64,000 nucleotides of DNA, from NCBI GenBank assembly GCA_964485395.1, contig CAZAJF010000023.1:1-64000 (forward strand), given 5' to 3'. Source of the stretch: JANNSO01 sp964485395 (GTDB lineage Bacteria > Spirochaetota > Spirochaetia > Treponematales > UBA12059). The translations under genes and the position numbers were made by a program. This document shows, piece by piece, positions 18,217 to 26,099 of this stretch (its first letter is position 1; every line of letters starts with the position of its first letter). Under the pieces are notes generated by a model, which was not told the origin of the DNA, made no database searches, and worked only from the letters and a program-made list of their open reading frames with translations.

Positions 18217-19005
18217 TTATTTTCCGGTCCACAGGGCATCCAGTTTTTTGAGCCTGCCGTCGCTTTCCAGCGCCTGGAATCCTTTGTCGAAATCATCGAG
18301 TATGGCTTGGACCCGGGGATTGCCGCTCGCGCCCATGCAGTATTCGAAAGCCGAGCCGAATGCGGGCAGCTTCCTGAATTTTCCGGCGATTCCATTCCGG
18401 TTCAGGTAGCGGTCGTGATTGGCCTCGTAGCCGATGAACGCGTCGATCCGCCTGGCCTCAAGCATCAGGAAACCTTCCTCGATGGTATTTACCGGTAATT
18501 TTGAAAATTGGCCGCTGTTCATAAAATCATCGCCATAGCTCCATGAGCTCATGAGGCCGACGTTTTTTCCTTTGAGCGAATCGAGGTTTTTCCATTCCAG
18601 GCTGGAGTTGGCGTTGACGTACGGCAGGTATTTTATCGTGTACACCGGTTTTTTGGAGAAGGTAAAATCCAGTTTGCGTTCGGCGTTGACGCTGGCCGGA
18701 TAGATAATGTCCACGACTCCGGATTTGCACATGCTCAAGGCCCTGGCCCAGGGGTAAAGCCTCAGCCTGATGGTATATCCCTGCCTGTGTAAAATTTCCC
18801 TCACGTATTCCCACGCGATCCCGACGAGGCGCTTTGAGTCGCTGCCTGCGGGAATGACTTCCTCGCTCGAGTCAAGGTCGAAGCTTTCGTTGCCGACCGT
18901 GGCCACGATTACTTCCTTGGGTTGTACGGCAACGGTCTTGCCCTGACCATGAGCCTGAGCGGCGACGGCCAGGACGCAGAACAGGATAATCAATTTTTTT
19001 TCCAT
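18217..19005 (-). CDS. Periplasmic solute-binding protein, family 3
   Basis: Secreted protein of 262 residues with a signal peptide (residues 1-21, cleavage near QAHGQ). The fold of SBP_bac_3 is supported by VGIAWEYVREILHRQGY and LKGKNVGLMSSW, typical of polar amino-acid binding proteins. No permease or ATPase gene is nearby, so it may serve a distant transporter or act as a stand-alone sensor. The gene is monocistronic, between the hairpin at 18172 and the DinB gene. Ligand unknown. Confidence 0.8.
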   Translation of the reverse strand: MEKKLIILFCVLAVAAQAHGQGKTVAVQPKEVIVATVGNESFDLDSSEEVIPAGSDSKRLVGIAWEYVREILHRQGYTIRLRLYPWARALSMCKSGVVDIIYPASVNAERKLDFTFSKKPVYTIKYLPYVNANSSLEWKNLDSLKGKNVGLMSSWSYGDDFMNSGQFSKLPVNTIEEGFLMLEARRIDAFIGYEANHDRYLNRNGIAGKFRKLPAFGSAFEYCMGASGNPRVQAILDDFDKGFQALESDGRLKKLDALWTGK

Positions 19006-19070
19006 TGATTCCCCCCCCTGCGCTCAAGGATAGGCCCCCGAATCGCGTAATTCAAGGGCCGGTGATAAAA

Positions 19071-19595
19071 TTATTTTCCCAGGAATTCCAGGTCGATGCC
19101 GGAGAAATCATGCTCCACTCCCAGTTCGTCCAGAATCTGGGAAACCTGGCCGCGATGGTGGGTGCCGTGCATCGTCATCTGGCTCAGGATAAAATGCAGC
19201 GGGACGGACTCGGGTTTGCCGTCGTACCAGTCCAGCTTTACCGGAAGCGAAAAATCATTTTCGCCCAGCGAAGATACGAGATCCACGGTGGCCTGGTCGG
19301 CCTCTGCGCAGAATTTTTTTACGGCGGTCCACTGGGCGTCGGTATAGGTCTTGTCCAGCTCCTTGAAGCCTGCAAGTACCGGAAGCTGCTTTTCCGAGGC
19401 GGGAACGGATGCCCGGATGAGCCCGTGCATGTAGGCGTTGCCGCCCACGATATGGCGGAACAAGGTTCCCAGGTTGCCGAAATAACCTTTACGGGCTTCT
19501 TCGCGCACGGCCGGGCTCAGGGCATCGATCAAGCCCATTACGGTGTTGTTGGCTTTTTGCGCGTGGCGCGCGTACATGAGGAGTGATTGTTTCAT
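19071..19595 (-). CDS. DinB family protein
   Basis: Four-helix protein of 174 residues. Metal-binding histidines of the DinB/YfiT fold can be seen in LFRHIVGG (about residue 48) and MHGTHHRGQ (about 142-147). These proteins are thiol-dependent S-transferases or damage-inducible metal proteins. It is the last gene of an HxlR-EamA-DinB operon and overlaps the EamA stop by four bases, so it is co-regulated with an exporter under a redox- or toxin-type regulator, which fits a detoxification role. Confidence 0.85.
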   Translation of the reverse strand: MKQSLLMYARHAQKANNTVMGLIDALSPAVREEARKGYFGNLGTLFRHIVGGNAYMHGLIRASVPASEKQLPVLAGFKELDKTYTDAQWTAVKKFCAEADQATVDLVSSLGENDFSLPVKLDWYDGKPESVPLHFILSQMTMHGTHHRGQVSQILDELGVEHDFSGIDLEFLGK

Positions 19596-20515
19596 GCGTT
19601 CCTTCTTTCCTTTAGTTTTCTTTTCAGCTCATCGCCATACAGCATGAGCGATAATCCTGCGAGTACCAGGGGAAATCCGAAAAACAGGTAAGGCGTCGCG
19701 CGCTCTCCGCTCGCCAATCCCAGCAGTACGGCGATAAGCGGATTGACGAGCGAGTAGCTGGAAATGCGGAAGCTCGGTTCATTGGCCAGGAGGTGGTTGT
19801 AGGCAACCAGGGTAAGGGAGCCGAATACCGCGAGGTAGCCCACGCTGAAAAAAGACCAGGCGGAAGCGCTCGAAAGCAGCGTCAGCATCGAAGGGTCGTT
19901 GATTATTCCTATGGAGAAACTTGCGATTCCCGCCACCAGCATCTGTATCATCGTGGAGATGAACACGTCCTTGGCCTTGGGAAGCGCCTTGGCCGCGCTC
20001 GTGCCGAAACCCCAGGACAGGACGCCCAGCACGGCGATGAGTACCGCCGGTCCCAGGCTGCCGGCGATGGAGGTGCCGTTGTACAGGAGCACGGCGATGC
20101 CGGCCACCCCTACGACGACGCCGCCGAAGCGCACGGCGGAAATCTTGGCGCGGTATAAAAGCAGGTTGAACAAAGCCACGTAGATGGGCATGCATGCCAC
20201 GATGAGGCTGGCGGCATAGCTGGGGATTATTTTTTCGGCGATCGTGATGAGGCCGTTGCCCAGGAGCAGGAGCAATACGCCCAGCGCGGCCGAACCCAGT
20301 ATCTCCTTGAACGACGGCAGGTTTTTAAAGGCTTTCGCGCGCAATGCCAGGGCTGCGATGATCACCGCGCCGCTCAAGAAGCGGATGCTTACCACGAGGG
20401 GGGCCGGAATCGTTTCCACAGCCGCCTTAATGAAGAAATACGTGGAACCCCACACGACGTACACCATGGCATAGCATAAACCGATGATTGCCTTGTCTCG
20501 CCTAGCGGGAGTCAT
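19592..20515 (-). CDS. EamA/DMT family metabolite exporter
   Basis: Ten-helix inner-membrane transporter of 307 residues made of two repeated EamA domains. The first repeat contains VVWGSTYFFIKAA and the second GVLSWGFGTSAAKALPKA, the expected repeated Trp-Gly motifs. Members export amino acids or other metabolites. It overlaps the HxlR regulator by 14 bases at its start and the DinB gene by four at its end, so the three are translationally coupled. Substrate unknown. Confidence 0.9.
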   Translation of the reverse strand: MTPARRDKAIIGLCYAMVYVVWGSTYFFIKAAVETIPAPLVVSIRFLSGAVIIAALALRAKAFKNLPSFKEILGSAALGVLLLLLGNGLITIAEKIIPSYAASLIVACMPIYVALFNLLLYRAKISAVRFGGVVVGVAGIAVLLYNGTSIAGSLGPAVLIAVLGVLSWGFGTSAAKALPKAKDVFISTMIQMLVAGIASFSIGIINDPSMLTLLSSASAWSFFSVGYLAVFGSLTLVAYNHLLANEPSFRISSYSLVNPLIAVLLGLASGERATPYLFFGFPLVLAGLSLMLYGDELKRKLKERRNA

Positions 20516-20870
20516 AGTGTACCTGCGCCTTTACTATTTCACCGATGTTGGCTTCCGCCCAACTGCGCAACGCTGCGATCGGCTGCCGCAAGGTCTGCCC
20601 CAAGTTTGTCAGTTCATATTCCACCCGCAGCGGCACCTCTGCGTATACGGTGCGCGTAATGAGGCCGTCGCGTTCCAGTTCCCGCAAGGTCTGCGTCAGC
20701 ATTTTCTGGGATATGCCTTCAATCTCGCGTTGCAGTTCGGAAAATCGCCGCATGCGAACCTCCAAGAGGCCCATGATCAAAGTAGTCCACTTGTCCCCGA
20801 TCCTGTCCAGCACCATGCGCGTTGGGCAGTTTTTTTTATAGACGTTGGGAGCGAGATCGTTGGTTTCCAT
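20502..20870 (-). CDS. HxlR-type transcriptional regulator
   Basis: Winged-helix regulator of 122 residues. The HxlR signature CPTRMVLDRIGDKWTTLIMGLL lies near residues 15-36 and RFSELQREIEGISQKMLTQTLRELE follows; Cys15 is the conserved N-terminal cysteine that senses electrophiles or thiol stress in some members. It is the first gene of an operon with an exporter and DinB protein. A perfect palindrome ACTTTAAAGT lies 15 bases upstream of the start (20885-20894), between it and the divergent cupin-like fragment, and is a candidate site. Confidence 0.9.
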   Translation of the reverse strand: METNDLAPNVYKKNCPTRMVLDRIGDKWTTLIMGLLEVRMRRFSELQREIEGISQKMLTQTLRELERDGLITRTVYAEVPLRVEYELTNLGQTLRQPIAALRSWAEANIGEIVKAQVHYDSR

Positions 20871-20884
20871 AGTTTGTGTAGCTT

Positions 20885-20894
20885 ACTTTAAAGT
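20885..20894. promoter_or_regulatory. Palindrome in the divergent HxlR/cupin intergenic region
   Basis: ACTTTAAAGT is a perfect ten-base palindrome between the HxlR start and the divergent cupin-like fragment. HxlR proteins usually bind dyads of this kind in divergent promoters, so it is a candidate operator. Confidence 0.45.
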
Positions 20895-20933
20895 GCCAGA
20901 TTTTGAATAGGGGGTAAGTATATTATAGTAACC

Positions 20934-21056
20934 ATGAAATTCGATAAAGGAGTTTTCCCCATGGTATCGCGATGGCTGCCTGCCTTTGCGCTGATTCCCC
21001 GCCGGCATGAGAAACATTCCGAGACCTTCAACGTGCTGGACGGCGAAGTGGAGTAG
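20934..21056 (+). pseudogene. Short cupin-like fragment
   Basis: Frame of 40 codons divergent from the HxlR regulator. Its second half contains HEKHSETFNVLDGEVE, which matches cupin motif 1 (His residues, then Glu, six residues, Gly). A working cupin domain needs about 100 residues and a second motif, which are missing: a TAG stops the frame and unrelated sequence follows. It is probably the remnant of a cupin gene controlled by the HxlR regulator, with an internal deletion leaving its 5' end and perhaps its terminator. Alternatively it is a short leader peptide for the gene downstream. Confidence 0.5.
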
Positions 21057-21111
21057 CGAGCGCCCAGCGTGTTTAGCATCTTGCGATTTTCGGTTTCCAA
21101 GGATAGACTGG

Positions 21112-21145
21112 TGGCACAGAGTCTGACCCTGTGCCAATTTTTTTT
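21112..21145 (+). terminator. Intrinsic terminator 15 bases before the aminopeptidase P gene
   Basis: TGGCACAG at 21112-21119 and CTGTGCCA at 21129-21136 form a perfect eight-pair stem with a nine-base loop, followed by A and a run of eight T. It ends only 14 bases before the next start codon, so it may end the cupin fragment's mRNA or act as an attenuator. Confidence 0.8.
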
Positions 21146-21159
21146 CGCTGGAGAATCGC

Positions 21160-22545
21160 ATGTTTGCAACGTCAACCTACTTAAATAGAAGACAAGCTCT
21201 CGTATCATTGATGCGGGCTTCAGGCTCTACAGGCCTTCTGTCTTTCGCGGGCAACGCGGAATGCGGCATGAGCTATCGCGACAATACGTATAAATTCAGG
21301 CAGGACAGCAGCTTTCTTTATTTCTTCGGTTTGGATCAACCGGATTTAGGCGCGACCCTCGATCTCGATTCGGGAGAGTGCGTTTTATTCGCCGATGACG
21401 CGAGCATCGACATGATCGTGTGGACAGGCCCTCTGCCCACGGCGCAGGACTTGGCGGGCCAGGCTGGAGTCGCAAAGACCGAACGCCTCGCCGCCTTCGA
21501 GGAACGCCTCATGGCGGCAAAAAAGGCGGGACGAAAAATTCACTGCCTGCCTGAGTATCGCGCCGAACACGAGCTTCGGAACAGGCGGATTTTCGGTGAT
21601 TCCTTCGAGGCATCCGTGCCGTTCATCAACGCGATCGTACAACTGCGCGAGATCAAGTCTGCCGAGGAAATAGCGGAGATCGAATTGGCGGTGGCGACCG
21701 CGCACGAGATGCACCTGAGCGCGGCGCGCTTTGCCAAGGTAGGCATGACCGAGGCCCGGATAATCGGCAAGATAACCGAAATAGCCCAAGCCGCCGGCGG
21801 AGACCTGTCGTTTCCGGCTATCGGCACTATCCATGGCGAAACGCTGCACAACCATTTTCACGGCAACGTACTCGAGGAAGGCCAGCTGTTCCTCCTGGAT
21901 TCCGGCGCCGAGACCGCGATGCATTACGCCTCCGACCTGACGACCACCTTTCCCGTTAGCAAGAAATTCACCGCGTTCCAGAAAGACATGTACGAAATCA
22001 CGCGCAGCGCGCATTTCAAGGGCGTCGAGGCCATCAAGCCCGGCGACCCGTTCATGAACGTGCATCTCGCGTCCTGCCTCGAGGTAATCGAAGGCCTTAA
22101 AACCATGGGCATCATGAAAGGTTCCGCGCGCGACGCGCTCGCAGCCGGCGCGCATACCTTGTTCTTTCCCTGCGGAACCGGCCACATGATGGGCTTGGAC
22201 GTGCACGACATGGAAAACCTCGGCGAGATATACGTGGGCTACGCGGGCAAGCCCCGCGACGCGCGCTTCGGCTTCAAGTCGCTGCGCCTGGGCAAGCCGG
22301 TAAAGCCGGGTTTCGTCGTAACCGTTGAACCGGGCATCTATTTTATTCCCGAGCTCATCGACCTGCGCGAGGCTGAAGGCGCCTTCAAGGAATTCGTAAA
22401 CTACGACAAGCTGAAGACACTGCGCACCCAGGGCGGCTGCAGGCTGGAGGAAGATTACCTCGTAACGGAAACCGGTTCCCGCCTCCTCGGGGCTCCCGGA
22501 TATCCGTTGTCCGTGGCTGAGGTAGAGGACCTCAGGAGAGCGTAG
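21160..22545 (+). CDS. pepP: Xaa-Pro aminopeptidase (M24B, aminopeptidase P family)
   Basis: Cleaves N-terminal residues next to proline in the cytoplasm. 461 residues: an N-terminal creatinase-type domain (1-165) and a C-terminal pita-bread metal domain. Dimetal ligands are visible as Asp in LDSGAETAMHYASDLTTTF (two Asp), His in PCGTGHMMGLDVHD, Glu in TVEPGIYF and a last Glu in GGCRLEEDYLVTE. A GGAG seven bases upstream supports the ATG. It starts right after a terminator, so its own promoter is not obvious. An oxidase-like gene follows after 17 bases. Confidence 0.9.
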   Translation: MFATSTYLNRRQALVSLMRASGSTGLLSFAGNAECGMSYRDNTYKFRQDSSFLYFFGLDQPDLGATLDLDSGECVLFADDASIDMIVWTGPLPTAQDLAGQAGVAKTERLAAFEERLMAAKKAGRKIHCLPEYRAEHELRNRRIFGDSFEASVPFINAIVQLREIKSAEEIAEIELAVATAHEMHLSAARFAKVGMTEARIIGKITEIAQAAGGDLSFPAIGTIHGETLHNHFHGNVLEEGQLFLLDSGAETAMHYASDLTTTFPVSKKFTAFQKDMYEITRSAHFKGVEAIKPGDPFMNVHLASCLEVIEGLKTMGIMKGSARDALAAGAHTLFFPCGTGHMMGLDVHDMENLGEIYVGYAGKPRDARFGFKSLRLGKPVKPGFVVTVEPGIYFIPELIDLREAEGAFKEFVNYDKLKTLRTQGGCRLEEDYLVTETGSRLLGAPGYPLSVAEVEDLRRA

Positions 22546-22562
22546 TCCTGATCGAAAATACC

Positions 22563-23810
22563 ATGCGCACGTCTTTTCTGGTTATCGGCGGCGGCATCAT
22601 CGGTCTCTCTACCGCCTGGCATCTGCAGCGTGAAAATCCCGATTCCTCCGTGGCGCTCGTCGAGGCAAAAGCCCGTACCTGCTCGGGCAACAGCGCGAAG
22701 AGCGCAGCGCTCTACAGGAATTTATACAGCTCCCGTACGGCGCGCATGCTGTCCGAGAGCTCCATTTCGTATTACCTGCAAATCGCCGACCAGATCGCCC
22801 TCAAGCCCAGCGGCTATCTATGGACGTTTTCCGAAGCCCAGTGGCGCAATTACGAAAGCGACGCGAGGCTCCTGGCTTCGAGCGCCCGCGACGCACGCAT
22901 CCTGAGCCGAGCGGAAATCCTTCAGCTCTACCGCTTTGGCGCGCACGACGACGGCGACGATCGCGTGGGCTCAGCCCTCATGGGCAAGCGCTGCGGATCG
23001 CTTTCTGCGCAATTGCTGGCGGCGCACTACGAAAAACTTTTTTTGGCCGCGGGCGGCATCATCCATCGGGGGCGGCCCATCGCCGGCTTTCGGCTCAGTT
23101 CCGGGGCTGCGAAAAATTTTATCGCGGCGGTGGACGAGGCCGGCGAATCCCTGGAGGCCGATACCTTCATCGCGGCTACCGGCTGCTGGCTTCAGGATCT
23201 TCTGGGACCGGTTGGAATCGCCTCGGGCGTATATTCCAAGAAACGCCAACTGTTTACGGTGAATCTCGAAAAATCGGAATTACTCTACGCAGAACTGTCG
23301 GACGGTACTCTTCCACCCAATATCATTCTGCCTGCGAGCGGCGTGTACCTGAAACCCATACCCGAGAGGAACTGTTTCGTGGCGGGGCGCGCCGACGACC
23401 TGGGGCGCGCGTTCGAGCATCCCTACGGGCCTGTCTCCGCAGCCAAACCCGAACCTGAATATTTTGAAACGATGATAGCGCCGGAACTGCGCAGACATTT
23501 TCCCGCCCTGGCGCGCGAGTTTCCCGACGCGCTGCCTCTGGCCAATTCCTGGGCCGGGCACTACGACTACTACTGGCCCGATCGCAACCCGGTCGTGGAA
23601 CGCGTCGCCAATCTTGTCTGGGTAGGCGGATCCTCGGGCTCCGGCATCATGAAGGCTGACGCCATCGGCCGCATCGCCGCAGGCAAGGCGACGGGCGTTC
23701 CCGAGGTAATCTTGCCGCAGGCGGGATTCCACGGCGAGGATCATGCCTTTGCCGTCGACGACCTTTCGCTTCGAAACCGGAACGTGGAACGCGAAACGCT
23801 CGTTCTCTAG
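22563..23810 (+). CDS. DAO-family FAD-dependent amino-acid oxidoreductase
   Basis: Flavoenzyme of 415 residues. Rossmann motif VIGGGIIGLSTAWHL (residues 7-21), a second region around AATGCWLQDLLGP, and a C-terminal VWVGGSSGSGIMKADAIGRI which closes the FAD site, are those of the DadA/glycine oxidase/sarcosine oxidase family. These deaminate or demethylate small amino acids with imine formation. It lies between an aminopeptidase P gene and the ABC-LuxR regulator with gaps of 17 and 26 bases, so peptide and amino-acid breakdown may share the mRNA with the sugar regulator. Exact substrate unknown. Confidence 0.85.
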   Translation: MRTSFLVIGGGIIGLSTAWHLQRENPDSSVALVEAKARTCSGNSAKSAALYRNLYSSRTARMLSESSISYYLQIADQIALKPSGYLWTFSEAQWRNYESDARLLASSARDARILSRAEILQLYRFGAHDDGDDRVGSALMGKRCGSLSAQLLAAHYEKLFLAAGGIIHRGRPIAGFRLSSGAAKNFIAAVDEAGESLEADTFIAATGCWLQDLLGPVGIASGVYSKKRQLFTVNLEKSELLYAELSDGTLPPNIILPASGVYLKPIPERNCFVAGRADDLGRAFEHPYGPVSAAKPEPEYFETMIAPELRRHFPALAREFPDALPLANSWAGHYDYYWPDRNPVVERVANLVWVGGSSGSGIMKADAIGRIAAGKATGVPEVILPQAGFHGEDHAFAVDDLSLRNRNVERETLVL

Positions 23811-23836
23811 ATTCATTCCTTTTTTGAGGAGTACGC

Positions 23837-24739
23837 GTGCAGGCTATCCATATAGAGATTGAGGCGGGCAAGGCCCTCGCCGTAATCGGGGCCAAGGCCA
23901 GCGGCAAGACGACGCTGTGCCGCTTGCTTGCGTCGCTGCCGGTCGAAAAAGATTTCCGCCGGGCAGTATTCCTGAACGGCATGCAGCTGTCAGACAAAGT
24001 CCGCGGAAAAAATAACGGAACCCCCGTCCTCGTGGACATAGACGGGGCGGGGCGGCTCATTCCCGGCCTCAGCGTCGCGGAAAATATATTCCTGGACCGT
24101 CAATGCACCGATTCGCTCGGACGCATCAACTGGAGCCAGCTCTTCTCTGAGACCGCTAATATTTTCGCGAAGCTGGGCATAAAGGATCTTTTGCCCGATT
24201 CCCAGGCGGCGGGCTTGTCGCTGCATCAAAAGATCGAAGTGCTTCTGTGCCAGCTATTCGCCAGGAACACCAGGCTTTACATTATCGACGAGATAACCAA
24301 GTACATCTCCGTGACGGAGTCCGCAGCCTTGCTAGGGGCCATCGCCTCGCTAAAATCCTTGGGCGCCAGCGTAATTTTCATACCGTATCGCATCGAGGAG
24401 CTGGCTTGTTTCACCGACACGGTAGCCATCCTCCATCGCGGCGAGATCAACGGGCCCATCCTGAATTTCGCGAGCGTGAGCTATGAGCATATCATCAATG
24501 TGATGATGGGCAGGGAACAGGACGACAGCGCCGTCGCGGGCAGGTTCATTTCCCGGTTCAGCGCAACGGAGCGCGAGATGGAAGTGGTCATGTACGCCGC
24601 CAAGGGACTTTCCAACGAGGACATCGCCGAGCGCCTGTGCATTTCGGTGGGTACGGTAAAAAACCACGTGTATAACCTGTTCCAAAAGACGGGCGTGAAG
24701 AATCGCGTGGAGCTGTGCAACCTCATCAAGCTTCAATAA
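23837..24739 (+). CDS. ABC-ATPase domain fused to a LuxR-type DNA-binding domain
   Basis: 300 residues. Residues 1-227 are the first half of a sugar ABC ATPase of the RbsA/MglA kind; LSVAENIFLDRQ and GRINWSQLFSE match the transporter ATPase encoded at 26100 almost word for word. Walker A (GAKASGKT, 18-25) and Walker B (LYIIDE, 147-152) are present. The H-loop His is Tyr184, the Q-loop Gln is absent, the signature is GLSLHQ, and the adenine-stacking N-terminal stretch is missing, so it may bind but hardly hydrolyse ATP. Residues 241-300 form a LuxR helix-turn-helix (ATEREMEVVMYAAKGLSNEDIAERL, SVGTVKNHVYN). GTG start after GAGGAG. Probably regulates the xylose-type operon that follows. Confidence 0.85.
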   Translation: MQAIHIEIEAGKALAVIGAKASGKTTLCRLLASLPVEKDFRRAVFLNGMQLSDKVRGKNNGTPVLVDIDGAGRLIPGLSVAENIFLDRQCTDSLGRINWSQLFSETANIFAKLGIKDLLPDSQAAGLSLHQKIEVLLCQLFARNTRLYIIDEITKYISVTESAALLGAIASLKSLGASVIFIPYRIEELACFTDTVAILHRGEINGPILNFASVSYEHIINVMMGREQDDSAVAGRFISRFSATEREMEVVMYAAKGLSNEDIAERLCISVGTVKNHVYNLFQKTGVKNRVELCNLIKLQ

Positions 24740-24840
24740 TCGCCAAAATCCGGGAGCGTTTTCTCCAGTGACCATTAACTCGCCAATGATCGCGACGATA
24801 GCCGTGGGTTAAATAACAGGCACTTAAATTATTTCCTATA

Positions 24841-24895
24841 ACTAAAGTACCAGATCGCCGTAAAACCGCGTGCCAAGTTAAAACAGTACTTTAGT
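24841..24895. promoter_or_regulatory. Separated inverted repeat upstream of the sugar-binding gene
   Basis: ACTAAAGTAC at 24841-24850 and GTACTTTAGT at 24886-24895 are exact inverse copies, 45 bases centre to centre. They lie upstream of a weak promoter (TTGACG at 24900, no good -10), which fits activation by the LuxR-type regulator encoded just upstream. Confidence 0.55.
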
Positions 24896-24964
24896 CACAT
24901 TGACGAATCCGCGGTTCGGCTTGAATCTGTCGCATCACGCAAGAAAAACCCAGGAGGAATTTTT

Positions 24965-26032
24965 ATGGCACGAGGAACAAGGTTCGCGATAGGCATCGCG
25001 GTCGCGCTGATGGCTCTTATGTTGGTCGTATCATGCGACAAAGTCCAGAAGGCCGGCGGCAAAATCAAGATAGGCTTCATATTGAAGACGATGCAGGAAG
25101 AGCGATACCAGAAAGACAAGGCGTACTTTACCGCCAAGGCCGAATCGCTGGGCGCCGAGGTCATCTTCGATTCCTGCAACAACGACGAGCAGATCCAGTT
25201 GGCTAAATTCGAGAACATGCTGTCCAAAGGCGTCGACGTCATCGTACTGCAGCCGGTCAATACCGGAACCGCGGGCAACATGGTAAAGATGGCCAAGAAA
25301 GAAAAAGTAATCGTCGTGGGCTACGACTCCCTCCTTGAAAACGGACCTCTGGATGTGCACATTATGCATAACGCGTTCGAGGTAGGCGTTCTCGAGGCAA
25401 AAGCTTTCGTGGAATGGATGGTTGCCAAAGGCCTCAAGGAAGCCAGCGTCGTCATCATCAAGGGACAGGCCGGAGATTCCTACGCCAACGACCTTACCCG
25501 CGGCGTCAAGTCCATCCTGTCCACCCACGCCGAGGTGAAGATCCTCGATGAGCAGTCCCATGAAGGCTGGTCCACGGACAAAGCCATGGCCACCGCGGAA
25601 AACGTGCTTTCCAAGTACAATAATAAAATCGACGCGTTCCTGTGCAATAACTCAGGTTTGGCCCGTGGCGTGCTCGCTGCGCTCAAAGCCCAGAACCTGG
25701 CCTCGGTAGACAAGGTTTTCGTCGCCGGCGCCGATGCCGACCTTATCAACGTGCGCTTCGTAGCCCAGGGAATCCAGGGCGTGGAAGTATACGCCGCCAT
25801 CAAGCCGCTCGCCGAGATTGCCGCTGAGGCCGCGTTCATGCTCGCAAGCGACAAGAAGACTCCGGCCGTCGACGTGCTTAAGGATAAATTCTCGTACACG
25901 ATGGTGAACAACGGTTTCCAGGACGTCATGGTCATCAACGCGAATATCTACCTAGTAACGAAAGATACCATTCGCGACACCGTAATCAAGCTCGAATACC
26001 TCACCGAAGCGCAGGTCTATTCGGCCGACTGA
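24965..26032 (+). CDS. xylF: Xylose-type ABC transporter substrate-binding lipoprotein
   Basis: Periplasmic lipoprotein of 355 residues that captures a pentose for the transporter. Signal peptide with lipobox VVSC (Cys24). The mature part begins KIKIGFILKTMQEERY and continues FTAKAESLGAEV and MLSKGVDVIVLQP, closely matching E. coli XylF (KIGFSMDDLRLERW and KKAESLGAKV). AGGAGG precedes the ATG. It is the first gene of an ABC operon, followed by a stem-loop and then the ATPase. Related sugars such as arabinose or ribose cannot be excluded, but the XylF-like signature is clear. Confidence 0.85.
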   Translation: MARGTRFAIGIAVALMALMLVVSCDKVQKAGGKIKIGFILKTMQEERYQKDKAYFTAKAESLGAEVIFDSCNNDEQIQLAKFENMLSKGVDVIVLQPVNTGTAGNMVKMAKKEKVIVVGYDSLLENGPLDVHIMHNAFEVGVLEAKAFVEWMVAKGLKEASVVIIKGQAGDSYANDLTRGVKSILSTHAEVKILDEQSHEGWSTDKAMATAENVLSKYNNKIDAFLCNNSGLARGVLAALKAQNLASVDKVFVAGADADLINVRFVAQGIQGVEVYAAIKPLAEIAAEAAFMLASDKKTPAVDVLKDKFSYTMVNNGFQDVMVINANIYLVTKDTIRDTVIKLEYLTEAQVYSAD

Positions 26033-26052
26033 TCTTGATCGGCGGAACCAAA

Positions 26053-26080
26053 AAGCGGACGGCGCGAATCCCGTCCGCTT
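26053..26080 (+). other. Intercistronic stem-loop after the binding-protein gene
   Basis: AAGCGGACGG at 26053-26062 and CCGTCCGCTT at 26071-26080 form a perfect ten-pair stem with an eight-base loop, without a T-tract. Such hairpins often stabilise binding-protein mRNA and lower expression of the membrane components downstream. Confidence 0.65.
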
Positions 26081-26099
26081 GTGCAAGCAAGGAGCAGGT

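Noticed and set aside
20871..21159. T-box or other riboswitch before aminopeptidase P
   Set aside because: The terminator is present but no T-box antiterminator sequence, specifier loop or known aptamer core was seen.
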